From Parcubacteria group bacterium (lineage in GTDB: Bacteria > Patescibacteriota > Minisyncoccia > UBA6257): a stretch of DNA of 64,000 nucleotides. Location of the stretch: assembly GCA_012798235.1 (NCBI GenBank), contig JAAZNP010000004.1, forward strand, positions 3,725 through 67,724, in the 5' to 3' direction. Position numbers and translations under genes: made by a program. Under the pieces are notes generated by a model that did no database searches, was not told where the DNA came from, and saw only the letters and a list, made by a program, of their open reading frames with translations. This document shows positions 56,378 to 64,000 of the stretch, in pieces. The stretch's first letter is position 1. The number at the start of each line of letters is the position of its first letter.

Positions 56378-58117
56378 ATGCGGATAAAACACATTTTTCA
56401 TAGTTTTTGGGGGGGATTAATTATCGGCATTATTATTTTAGTAATTGGTTTTTTTGTTTGGAGCTTAATTAATAGGGGTGGAGTGAATTTTTCTATTTTA
56501 GGGCCAGATAATATTGCTTCTGGCAATATAAGTAATTTTACATTTAAATACGTAAATAATTCACGGGTGGCTCTTGAGGATTGTTCATTAGATATTACTT
56601 TGCCCGAAGGAGTTGTGTTTACCGAGAATCCTCTAAAAAAGACAATGAGCATTTATTTGGGTGAAGTTTTAGCACAAACATCAGGAGAAAAAACTCTGAG
56701 TTTAATGATTACTGGCGAACCTCAAACTGCTAAAATTATCGAGGCTACTTTTAATTATCGGCCCAAAGGCATTAGCTCTTCTTTTGCTAAAAAAGATAGT
56801 AAAACTGTTTTATTGACTGGTTCCATTTTTAATTTAAATATTAATCTTCCTCAAAAAGTATTTATTGGTCAAGATTTTCCTCTTGAAATAAATTGGTCTA
56901 ATTTGACTAATCAATCATTTGCTAATGCGGAATTAAGAGCTGAGTGGCCAAGTGGCTTTTCTTTAATTAGTGCTAATCCCGATGTTACTAAAGAGCAGGG
57001 TACTAATAATACTTGGCTCATTGGTAATATTGTTCCTACTGGTCAAGGAGCTATCAAAGTGCAAAGTTCTTTAAGCGGACAAGATGGCGAAACCAAGAGA
57101 ATAGCTCTTACTTTAGGCATTAATCAAAACGGTTCTTTTTTGCCTTTAGTGTCTGCCCAAGGTTTTGTAACTTTATTATCTAATCCTTTGAAATTATCAG
57201 TTTTTGTTAATGGTGATACAGATTTTAACGCTGATTTAGGTGATAAATTGGATTTTACAGTGAATTATGAAAATAATTATTCTGCCAGTCTTAGGGATTT
57301 AGTGCTAACAGTTCAATTCAAAGGTGATGCTTTTGATTTTTCAACTTTAAAAGCGCCAAATGCTGTTTTCTCTTCACGTTTACAAACTCTAACTTGGACG
57401 GGTAGTAGAGTGAGCAGTCTTTATGTTTTAAATCCCGGTGCTAAAGGAACATTGAATTTTTCTGTAAAATTAAAATCTGATTGGCCGATGCAAAGTTTAG
57501 CTCAAAAAAATATTGTTTTGGAAATTGATAGCAACATCAAAAGTTCTAGTGTCCCCGAAGAATTAGGATATCAGGCCTTACCTCAAGCCTCTACTATTAA
57601 TACTGTTAAATTAAATTCTTTCTGCCTTTTGGATATTGGTAGTTATTTTAGAGATCCACCGGCTTTAATTGTGAATACAGGCAAATTACCATTAAAAGTG
57701 GATCAACCAATTGATTTCACTATTCATTGGAAAATAGTTAATACCTATAATGCTATTAATAATGTAACTGTTGAGACAACCTTGCCTTTATGGGCAGAAT
57801 GGACCAATCAAGTAGCTGGTAATTATGGGTCCAGCGCTCCTTTATACGATGCTCATACGAGAAAAATTAGCTGGACAATTCCTGTGGTACCAGCAGGTTC
57901 GGGTACTTTAATTACGCCCTACGAAGCAGTTTTTCAAATAAAAGTTACTCCTTTATCTTCGCAAATTAATCAAAGCATTGAATTAACTAATGAAACCACT
58001 TTTACTGCTACTGATTCCTTTACTTTAAAAAATATTAATCTTGTTTATCCTAAAGTATTATCTGATAAATTAACAGATACGACTGTTATACCTAATGAGG
58101 GCATTGTTAGGCCGTAA
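56378..58117 (+). CDS. Membrane-anchored surface protein with DUF11-like/Ig-like repeats
   Basis: A 579-residue protein. An N-terminal signal anchor (about residues 12-33) is followed by several beta-rich segments of about 120-140 residues. Features such as LPEGVVFTENPL, LGDKLDFTVNYENNYSASLRDL and KLPLKVDQPIDFTIHWKI resemble DUF11-type repeats of surface proteins. No enzymatic motif and no C-terminal anchor. Cysteines are rare, in contrast to the Cys-rich surface proteins at 15-16 kb and 37-39 kb. Role unknown, probably structural at the cell surface. Confidence 0.72.
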   Translation: MRIKHIFHSFWGGLIIGIIILVIGFFVWSLINRGGVNFSILGPDNIASGNISNFTFKYVNNSRVALEDCSLDITLPEGVVFTENPLKKTMSIYLGEVLAQTSGEKTLSLMITGEPQTAKIIEATFNYRPKGISSSFAKKDSKTVLLTGSIFNLNINLPQKVFIGQDFPLEINWSNLTNQSFANAELRAEWPSGFSLISANPDVTKEQGTNNTWLIGNIVPTGQGAIKVQSSLSGQDGETKRIALTLGINQNGSFLPLVSAQGFVTLLSNPLKLSVFVNGDTDFNADLGDKLDFTVNYENNYSASLRDLVLTVQFKGDAFDFSTLKAPNAVFSSRLQTLTWTGSRVSSLYVLNPGAKGTLNFSVKLKSDWPMQSLAQKNIVLEIDSNIKSSSVPEELGYQALPQASTINTVKLNSFCLLDIGSYFRDPPALIVNTGKLPLKVDQPIDFTIHWKIVNTYNAINNVTVETTLPLWAEWTNQVAGNYGSSAPLYDAHTRKISWTIPVVPAGSGTLITPYEAVFQIKVTPLSSQINQSIELTNETTFTATDSFTLKNINLVYPKVLSDKLTDTTVIPNEGIVRP

Positions 58118-58148
58118 TAAATAAATTTTTAATTTTTAATTTATTATC

Positions 58149-59510
58149 GTGGAAAATATAATTGATAAAATAGTTTCTTTATGCAAACGTCGCGGTTTTA
58201 TTTTTCCTGACTCCGAAATTTATGGCGGTTTAGCTAATACTTGGGATTTCGGTCCTCTCGGAGTGGAATTGAAGAACAATATTAAGAAATTATGGTGGCA
58301 AAATATAGTAATTCAGCGCGACGATATAGCAGGATTAGATTCTAGCATTATTATTAATCCTAAAGTTTGGGAAGCTTCTGGTCATGTCAGCGGTTTTGCT
58401 GACCCCTTGGTAGAATGCAAGTCTTGCCATACTCGTTTTAAGTTTGATGATTTAATGAAAGGAAAATATGGCGAAGTTTCGATGAAAGATGGCTATCCCC
58501 ATTGCCCTTTATGTGGTGGTGAACTTACTGAGGAGAAAAAATTTAATTTAATGTTTAAGACTTTTTTGGGCCCAGTAGAAGATAAAGGACATTTAGCTTA
58601 TTTAAGGCCAGAAACTGCTCAAGGAATATTTATTAATTTTAAGCAAATTCTAAATGCTAGCCGTCAAAAGATTCCTTTTGGTATTGCCCAAATAGGGAAA
58701 TCTTTTCGTAATGAAATTACTCCCGGGAATTTTATTTTTCGTACTCGGGAATTCGAACAGATGGAATTAGAGTATTTTGTAAAGCCTTCTGAAAGTAAAA
58801 AATGGTATCGTTATTGGCAAGAAGAGCGCTTAAATTGGTATTTCAATTTAGGAATTAAAAAAGAACACTTGCGTTTAAGGGAGCATAGTAAAGAAGAATT
58901 GGCTCACTATGCTCTTAGTTGCGCTGATATTGAATACCAATTTCCGTTTTTAAATGATGAGGGTTGGGGAGAATTAGAAGGGATTGCCAATCGTGGCGAT
59001 TATGATTTAAAGAATCATCAGGAGCATTCGGGAAAGGATTTGAGTTATTTTGATGAAGAAACTAAAGAAAGCTATTTACCTTATGTTATTGAACCTTCAG
59101 CTGGCGTTGAAAGATCTTTATTAGCTTTTCTTTTAGATGCTTATCACGAGGAGAAAGATAAAAATAATGAGACGCGAGTTGTTTTGAAATTACATCCGCA
59201 ATTAGCTCCTATTAAAGTAGCTGTTTTCCCATTATTAAAAAATAATCCAGAATTGGTTAATTTAGCCCAAAAGATTTATCAAGATTTAAAATTATCGCTT
59301 AATGTTTTAGTTGATTATGACGAAGTGGGTTCTATTGGTCGTCGTTATCGTCGCCAAGATGAAGTGGGCACGCCATGGTGTTTAACTATCGACCACCAGA
59401 GTTTAGAAGATAAAACGGTAACGATTAGAGACCGCGACACTATGCAACAAGAGAGAATAAAAATCGAAGAAATAGAAAATTTTCTCAGAAAAAAATTAAC
59501 TAATGTTTAA
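58149..59510 (+). CDS. glyS: Glycyl-tRNA synthetase, single-chain (alpha2) type
   Basis: A 453-residue class II synthetase of the dimeric eukaryote/archaea/Gram-positive type rather than the alpha2beta2 bacterial type. The GTG start at 58149 directly precedes the conserved N-terminus ENIIDKIVSLCKRRGFIFP. A Cys pair (CKSCHTRF, then CPLCGGEL) suggests a zinc site. Motif 2 is FRNEITP with FRTREFEQMELEYF, and motif 3 lies around EPSAGVERSLLAFL. The C-terminal anticodon-binding domain begins near residue 360 (KLHPQLAPIKVAVFPL). Length is normal. Confidence 0.95.
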   Translation: MENIIDKIVSLCKRRGFIFPDSEIYGGLANTWDFGPLGVELKNNIKKLWWQNIVIQRDDIAGLDSSIIINPKVWEASGHVSGFADPLVECKSCHTRFKFDDLMKGKYGEVSMKDGYPHCPLCGGELTEEKKFNLMFKTFLGPVEDKGHLAYLRPETAQGIFINFKQILNASRQKIPFGIAQIGKSFRNEITPGNFIFRTREFEQMELEYFVKPSESKKWYRYWQEERLNWYFNLGIKKEHLRLREHSKEELAHYALSCADIEYQFPFLNDEGWGELEGIANRGDYDLKNHQEHSGKDLSYFDEETKESYLPYVIEPSAGVERSLLAFLLDAYHEEKDKNNETRVVLKLHPQLAPIKVAVFPLLKNNPELVNLAQKIYQDLKLSLNVLVDYDEVGSIGRRYRRQDEVGTPWCLTIDHQSLEDKTVTIRDRDTMQQERIKIEEIENFLRKKLTNV

Positions 59511-59521
59511 TTATTGAAACG

Positions 59522-60793
59522 GTGTATAAATTCCAAGTTAAAAATTTTCCTAATGGCTTGCGTCTTTTAATGGTTCCTTCAAAAGAATCATTATCTTTTC
59601 AAATTACTACTTTAGTTAATACAGGAGCTGATTTTGAAACAAAAAATCTTAATGGGATTTCTCATTTTTTGGAACACATGTGTTTTAAAGGGACCAAGAA
59701 GCGACCAACTAATTTAGATATTGCTAAAGAATTAGATAGAGTGGGTGGTATTTATAATGCTTTTACTGGCCGCGAATATACAGGATATTTTGTGCGCGTA
59801 GCCAAGGAGTATCAGCAATTAGCTATTGATATCGTTTCTGATATTTATTTGAATTCTCAATTTCCTGAAGCAGAAATTGAAAAAGAGCGAGGAGTAATTA
59901 TTGAAGAGATTAATATGTATCACGATGACCCTAAAAGTTATATTGATGAGCTTTGGATAAAATTACTTTATGGAAATCAGCCAGCTGGTTGGTCTATTGC
60001 TGGGACGAAGACCAATATTCATCAAATTTCCAGAAGAGATTTTTTGACTTATCACCAACAACAATATCGTAGTCAATCAACATTAATAATTGTTAGTGGT
60101 AATTTTAAAACTAGAGAAGTGACAAATTTAATTCAACAAGCATTTGTTTCCATCCCCCGAGGCAAAGCAAAAAATAAAATTAAAGCTAAAGAAAAACAAA
60201 AACAACCGCAATTAATTTTTGAAAAAAGAAATATTGACCAAACGCATATTATTTTAGGGGTGAGGGGGATAAATATTTTTGATCAGAGACGTTATGCTTT
60301 AAATGTTTTTGATTCTATTTTGAGTGGCGGGATGTCATCGCGATTATTTCAATTGGTGCGAGGAAAATTAGGAGCTGCTTATTATATTGATAGCGGCATT
60401 GAAGCCAAAACTGACACTGGCTATTGGGCTGTTATTAGTGGTTTAGACAGCAAACGAGTAGAACTAATTTTGAAGGAAATTCTGGCAGAGTGGCAAAGTT
60501 TTAAAAAAATACCCGTTTCTTCTCAAGAAATGACAAAAGCTAAGGAATTTATGATGGGCCAAATGGCTTTAGCTTTTGAAGATGTCCATAAAATTGCTTC
60601 TTTTTATGGAACCCAATTATTACTGAAAAAGAAAATAGAAAATTACCAAGAATATTTAAGGAAAATCAAACAAGTAACTTCTCGCGATGTTCAAAAATTA
60701 GCCAATGATTTATTAAAACCTGAATGTCTTAATTTAGCTATGGTCGGGCCTCACTCTACAGCAAAACAATTTAAAAAAATATTACATATTTAA
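59522..60793 (+). CDS. M16 family zinc peptidase (pitrilysin/processing-peptidase like)
   Basis: A 423-residue protein. The inverted zinc motif HFLEHMCFKG (HxxEH, about residues 49-53) and the downstream Glu in ERGVIIEEINMYHDDP (about 120-135) form the M16 active site. GTG start at 59522 precedes a typical N-terminus YKFQVKNFPNGLRLLMVPS. Members resemble MPP and PqqL and usually work as two M16 halves. No inactive partner gene is adjacent. Substrate unknown. It lies 11 nt after glyS and 1 nt before the AI-2E transporter gene. Confidence 0.92.
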   Translation: MYKFQVKNFPNGLRLLMVPSKESLSFQITTLVNTGADFETKNLNGISHFLEHMCFKGTKKRPTNLDIAKELDRVGGIYNAFTGREYTGYFVRVAKEYQQLAIDIVSDIYLNSQFPEAEIEKERGVIIEEINMYHDDPKSYIDELWIKLLYGNQPAGWSIAGTKTNIHQISRRDFLTYHQQQYRSQSTLIIVSGNFKTREVTNLIQQAFVSIPRGKAKNKIKAKEKQKQPQLIFEKRNIDQTHIILGVRGINIFDQRRYALNVFDSILSGGMSSRLFQLVRGKLGAAYYIDSGIEAKTDTGYWAVISGLDSKRVELILKEILAEWQSFKKIPVSSQEMTKAKEFMMGQMALAFEDVHKIASFYGTQLLLKKKIENYQEYLRKIKQVTSRDVQKLANDLLKPECLNLAMVGPHSTAKQFKKILHI

Positions 60794-60794
60794 T

Positions 60795-61796
60795 ATGATG
60801 GATATTTCTTGGCAAAGTATTTGGCGTTTTTTTCTGGTGTTAATTTTAATTTTGACTATTTGGTTTTTCCGCCAGATTATTTTGTTTGTGTTAGTAGCTT
60901 TTATTATTGCTTCTTTATTAGAGATACCCATTAATGCTCTCGACAAGAAAATTAAACATCGCTGGCTTTCCAGTTTTATTATTTATTTGATTACTTTATT
61001 ATTGATTGGTTTTTTAATATATGCGAGCATTCCTTCGCTTTTGGAAATAATACAATCATTTCGACAGAATTTTAATGTAGATATTAACTCGAGCGCTTTT
61101 TTGGATTTATTAGAAAAATGGAATTTATTAGATTTGGGCTTAAATAATCAACTACTTAATGTTTTCCTGAAATCATATAGCTTTCTGATAAAAATTACTG
61201 GAGGCGCTTTTTCTATTCTTTTTGTTTTCCTTTTATCATTTTTCTTGAATACGGAAACTCAGGGTATTGAAAAGGGGCTTCGGTTGATTGTGCCTAAAGG
61301 TTACGAAGATTATGTGGTGAGCCTTTGGGAAAAAGGCCGCCAAAAAGTTAGTAGTTGGTTTTATAGCCAATTAATTTTAAGTTTTTTTGTCGTGCTTTGT
61401 TTATTTATTGTTTTAAATATTTTGGGAATTCCTCATGTTTGGTTTTTAATAATTCTTGCTGGATTATTAGATTTCATCCCTTATATTGGGCCAGTAATTG
61501 CGGGTATGGTGATTACTTTTTTTGGTTTAAGTCAGGGTTTAATGCCAGGACTATTAGTATTGTTATTCTTTGTTATTATCCAATTTTTAGAAAATATTAT
61601 CGCGCCGCCTATCAGGGCGCGAACGATGCAAATGAATCCCTTAATGATTATCTTGGCTATTTTATTAGGGGGAAAATTAATGGGCGCTGTTGGTGCGATT
61701 ATTGCCTTGCCTATTACCGCAATTTTAATCGAGCTGTTCCGCGATATTAAAAGCGGCAAAATTCATAATTACTTACCCCAGAAAAAACTTCTGTAA
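60795..61796 (+). CDS. AI-2E family transporter (PerM/YdiK-like)
   Basis: A 333-residue membrane protein with seven or eight hydrophobic segments. The typical order is two N-terminal helices, an amphipathic middle region, and a conserved C-terminal block. That block has GLLDFIPYIGPVIAG and FLENIIAPPIRARTMQMNPLMII (given in part), and LGGKLMGAVGAIIALPITAIL. The family includes TqsA and Na+/H+ antiporter-like members, so autoinducer export cannot be assumed. It forms a tight cluster with the M16 peptidase and metG. Confidence 0.9.
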   Translation: MMDISWQSIWRFFLVLILILTIWFFRQIILFVLVAFIIASLLEIPINALDKKIKHRWLSSFIIYLITLLLIGFLIYASIPSLLEIIQSFRQNFNVDINSSAFLDLLEKWNLLDLGLNNQLLNVFLKSYSFLIKITGGAFSILFVFLLSFFLNTETQGIEKGLRLIVPKGYEDYVVSLWEKGRQKVSSWFYSQLILSFFVVLCLFIVLNILGIPHVWFLIILAGLLDFIPYIGPVIAGMVITFFGLSQGLMPGLLVLLFFVIIQFLENIIAPPIRARTMQMNPLMIILAILLGGKLMGAVGAIIALPITAILIELFRDIKSGKIHNYLPQKKLL

Positions 61797-61802
61797 TAAA
61801 TC

Positions 61803-63281
61803 ATGACAAAATATTACCTTACTACTGCTATTGATTATGTGAATGCCTCTCCGCATGCTGGTCATGCCTTAGAAAAAATTTTGGCTGATGTTTTGGCGCG
61901 TTACAAACGGTTTTCTGGAGAAGAAGTATATTTTTTAACTGGTACTGATGAGAATAGTTTAAAAAACGTGCAATCAGCAGAGAAAGAGGGAATTCCAGTA
62001 GCCACGCTGGTAGAACGTAATGCTCAGAAATTTATTTCCTTAGCAAAAGCCTTGAATTTGAGTAATGATGATTTTATTAGAACAACAGAAAAACGCCATC
62101 TTTTAGGAGTGTCAAAGTTATGGCAGGCTTGTGAAAAAGATATTTATAAAAAAACCTACGAAGGTTTGTATTGTGTTGGCTGTGAAGAGTTTTACAAAGA
62201 AAGTGAATTAATTAATGGTTTATGTCCCGAACATAAAACTAAGCCAGAATTAGTTAAAGAAGAAAATTATTTCTTTCGACTTTCCCAATATCAAAAACAA
62301 TTAAAAGATTTAATTAGTTCCGATAAAATAAAAATCATACCTGAAAGCCGGAAAAATGAAGTCCTGAGTTTTATTAATAGCGGCTTAGAAGATATTTGTA
62401 TTTCTCGCTCTAGCGAACGCGCTCATTATTGGGGTATTGATGCACCCAATGATCCCTCACAAAAAATTTGGGTTTGGTTTGATGCCTTATCCAATTACAT
62501 TACTGCTTTAGATTATTTTAACGAAGATGATAAATTTATAAAATGGTGGTCAGAAGATACGCAGATAATTCATATTATTGGTAAAGGTATTTCTCGCTTT
62601 CATGCTGTTTATTGGCCAGCGATGTTATTATCCGCTCATTTACCTTTACCAAAAACTATTTTTGTTCATGGCTATTTAACTTTTGAAGGCCAAAAAATGG
62701 CCAAGAGTTTGGGTAATGTAATTGATCCATTCGCTTTAATAAATGAATATGGTTCAGAAGTGGTGCGCTATTTCTTTATCAGAGAATTTTCTACAACCGA
62801 AGATGGTGATTTTTCTGTTAAAAGAATTAAAGAAAGATATAACAGCGATTTAGCACAAGGCTTAGGTAATTTATTAAGTCGGATATTGACTTTAGGAGAA
62901 AAATATCGCCAAAAAATTTCTTTAAACTGTAATGATTTACAAAATTTAACTAAAGAAATAGAAAATGAATATCATAAAAAAATGGCAGATTATTGTTTTA
63001 ATGAAGCCTTAGCCCGAGTTTGGGATTTGGTGAATGCATTAAATAAATTTATTACGGACCATAAACCTTGGGAAACAATTAATAATGCTCCTCAAGTGTT
63101 CGAGAAACAATTATCCACCCTTATTTTATCCCTAGGAAAGGTGGCTTTATTAATTTATCCCGTTATGCCTGAAACTTCTCAAAAAATATTAAATCTTTTG
63201 TCTCTTAATTCTCGGGAATCAGAGTGGCATACTTTCAAAGTTCAATTAAAAACCGCTCCTCCTTTATTTCCTAAAATCTAA
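61803..63281 (+). CDS. metG: Methionyl-tRNA synthetase
   Basis: A 492-residue class I synthetase. The HIGH motif appears as SPHAGHALEK (about residues 17-25). The KMSKS loop reads KMAKSLGNVIDP near residue 300. The connective peptide has one CVGCEEFY knuckle and a single CPEH, consistent with a single-knuckle zinc-binding form. The anticodon domain has the W-rich NKFITDHKPWE. No C-terminal EMAP/tRNA-binding domain is present. It lies 6 nt after the AI-2E gene. Confidence 0.95.
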   Translation: MTKYYLTTAIDYVNASPHAGHALEKILADVLARYKRFSGEEVYFLTGTDENSLKNVQSAEKEGIPVATLVERNAQKFISLAKALNLSNDDFIRTTEKRHLLGVSKLWQACEKDIYKKTYEGLYCVGCEEFYKESELINGLCPEHKTKPELVKEENYFFRLSQYQKQLKDLISSDKIKIIPESRKNEVLSFINSGLEDICISRSSERAHYWGIDAPNDPSQKIWVWFDALSNYITALDYFNEDDKFIKWWSEDTQIIHIIGKGISRFHAVYWPAMLLSAHLPLPKTIFVHGYLTFEGQKMAKSLGNVIDPFALINEYGSEVVRYFFIREFSTTEDGDFSVKRIKERYNSDLAQGLGNLLSRILTLGEKYRQKISLNCNDLQNLTKEIENEYHKKMADYCFNEALARVWDLVNALNKFITDHKPWETINNAPQVFEKQLSTLILSLGKVALLIYPVMPETSQKILNLLSLNSRESEWHTFKVQLKTAPPLFPKI

Positions 63282-63299
63282 ATTCTAGATTCCATTTTT

Positions 63300-64000
63300 A
63301 TGCTTTTCGATTCTCATACCCATTTAAATTTAGCTGCTTTTGATAACGACCGCGACATTCTTTTAAAAAAATACCTTGAGGAAGGTATTTTTTTGCTTAA
63401 TATCGGAACTTGTTTTAAGACTTCAGAAAAAGCAGTAGCAATTGCAAATAAATATTCTAATTGTTGGGCGAGCGTTGGTCTTCATCCGGGCCATACTTTT
63501 CCCGCGCCTTTAGAGCAGTTAGATCAAAATGAAATTAATAATTTAGTCGTGGAAAAATTTGATTCTCGGTTCGAGGATTTAATTGCTCAAAATAAAAAAG
63601 TGGTTGCTGTGGGCGAATGCGGTTTAGATTATAGTTATCTAAAAGATTTACCCCAAGAGGAACGGGACAAGGCCAAAACATTGCAAGAGCAGGAATTTAT
63701 CAAACAAATTAAAGTGGCACAAAAATATCATTTGCCTTTGATTTTGCATCTTAGGGATTTATATCAAGAAGCGCTAAAGATTTTAAAAGAAAATAATTAT
63801 CAAGGAAAGGCGGTTTTCCATTTTTTTACCGGCACCTTAGAAGATTTAAATAAAATTTTAGAAAATTCAAATTATTTTATTGGTTTTTCTGGAGTCATTA
63901 CTTATAGCAATAAATTAGACGAAGTTATTAAAGGCGTTCCCTTAGAGAGGCTTTTGGTTGAAACAGACGCGCCTTATGTTGCACCAATTCCTTATCGCGG
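63300..64000 (+). CDS. tatD: TatD-family metal-dependent DNase, 3' truncated by window edge
   Basis: Starts with ATG at 63300 and is open to the right edge (233 codons visible). TIM-barrel metal ligands are present: HTHLN (HxH, residues 6-8), the Glu in VGECGLDY (about 105), the His in LILHLRD (about 145), the His in VFHFFTG (about 171) and the Asp in LVETDAPY (about 222). TatD proteins are exonucleases and proofreaders of damaged DNA ends. The metG-tatD order is common in bacteria, here with a gap of 18 nt. Confidence 0.93.
   Translation, partial: MLFDSHTHLNLAAFDNDRDILLKKYLEEGIFLLNIGTCFKTSEKAVAIANKYSNCWASVGLHPGHTFPAPLEQLDQNEINNLVVEKFDSRFEDLIAQNKKVVAVGECGLDYSYLKDLPQEERDKAKTLQEQEFIKQIKVAQKYHLPLILHLRDLYQEALKILKENNYQGKAVFHFFTGTLEDLNKILENSNYFIGFSGVITYSNKLDEVIKGVPLERLLVETDAPYVAPIPYR

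Overview
The window is a gene-dense, AT-rich bacterial chromosome segment that reads like a Patescibacteria / Candidate Phyla Radiation genome, probably Parcubacteria-like. The reasons are:
- Housekeeping proteins are shortened: trigger factor without a PPIase domain, IF-2 cut down to its GTPase core, and a short ValS.
- Small VirB2/TrbC-like pilin paralogs occur in a cluster.
- There are many sortase-type, Cys-rich and Thr-rich envelope proteins.
- Most tRNA genes lack an encoded CCA, and Shine-Dalgarno motifs are nearly absent.
- Almost no biosynthetic genes are present.
This placement is an inference; no rRNA gene lies in the window.

Layout:
- 1-6 kb: end of a polytopic membrane protein, nusA-tig, a YraN-family gene, a perfect parS-like palindrome, alr and tRNA-Ala.
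- 6-10.5 kb: an ArsR-controlled operon of small thioredoxin, COG0701-type permease, glutaredoxin, thioredoxin reductase, and a double-thioredoxin/DsbD-like membrane protein.
- 10.6-14.3 kb: DUF5320 and DUF134 small genes (the second broken by a stop), glutamate dehydrogenase, three tRNAs and murA.
- 14.3-18.5 kb: a surface protein, a CAP-domain protein and a sortase.
- 18.6-23.2 kb: tRNA-Glu, tsaD, valS, prsW-like, hsp20 and tRNA-Leu.
- 23.3-33.5 kb: a long minus-strand run, trpS, ABC-2 exporter, metallo-beta-lactamase-fold protein, gyrA, methyltransferase, solute-binding protein and four pilin-like genes.
- 33.6-37.4 kb: argS, cca and four tRNAs.
- 37.4-40 kb: Cys-rich secreted proteins.
- 40-53 kb: infB, HtrA, a 3D-domain protein, rpsO-NYN-pnp, ftsH, an RluD-type synthase, rplS and a second HtrA, with seven tRNAs between them.
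- 53-64 kb: recG, tRNA-Arg, recO, a surface protein, glyS, M16 peptidase, AI-2E transporter, metG and partial tatD.

The most unusual feature is a family of inverted-repeat elements of about 130 bp at 4006-4134, 12562-12696 and 37051-37184. They share long matching ends and a subterminal GATA-loop hairpin. Compensatory base changes between copies show that pairing is kept. Two of them, plus a short relative at 18661, start exactly at the base after a tRNA discriminator. A 233-bp element at 43970-44202 has similar C5/G5 ends and folds as a three-way junction. These could be tRNA-targeted MITEs or a structured RNA family.

Functionally, the redox operon (cytosolic TrxB/Grx plus a membrane DsbD-like electron conduit) could supply thiol-disulfide exchange to the many Cys-rich secreted proteins encoded further along. 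That link is an inference.
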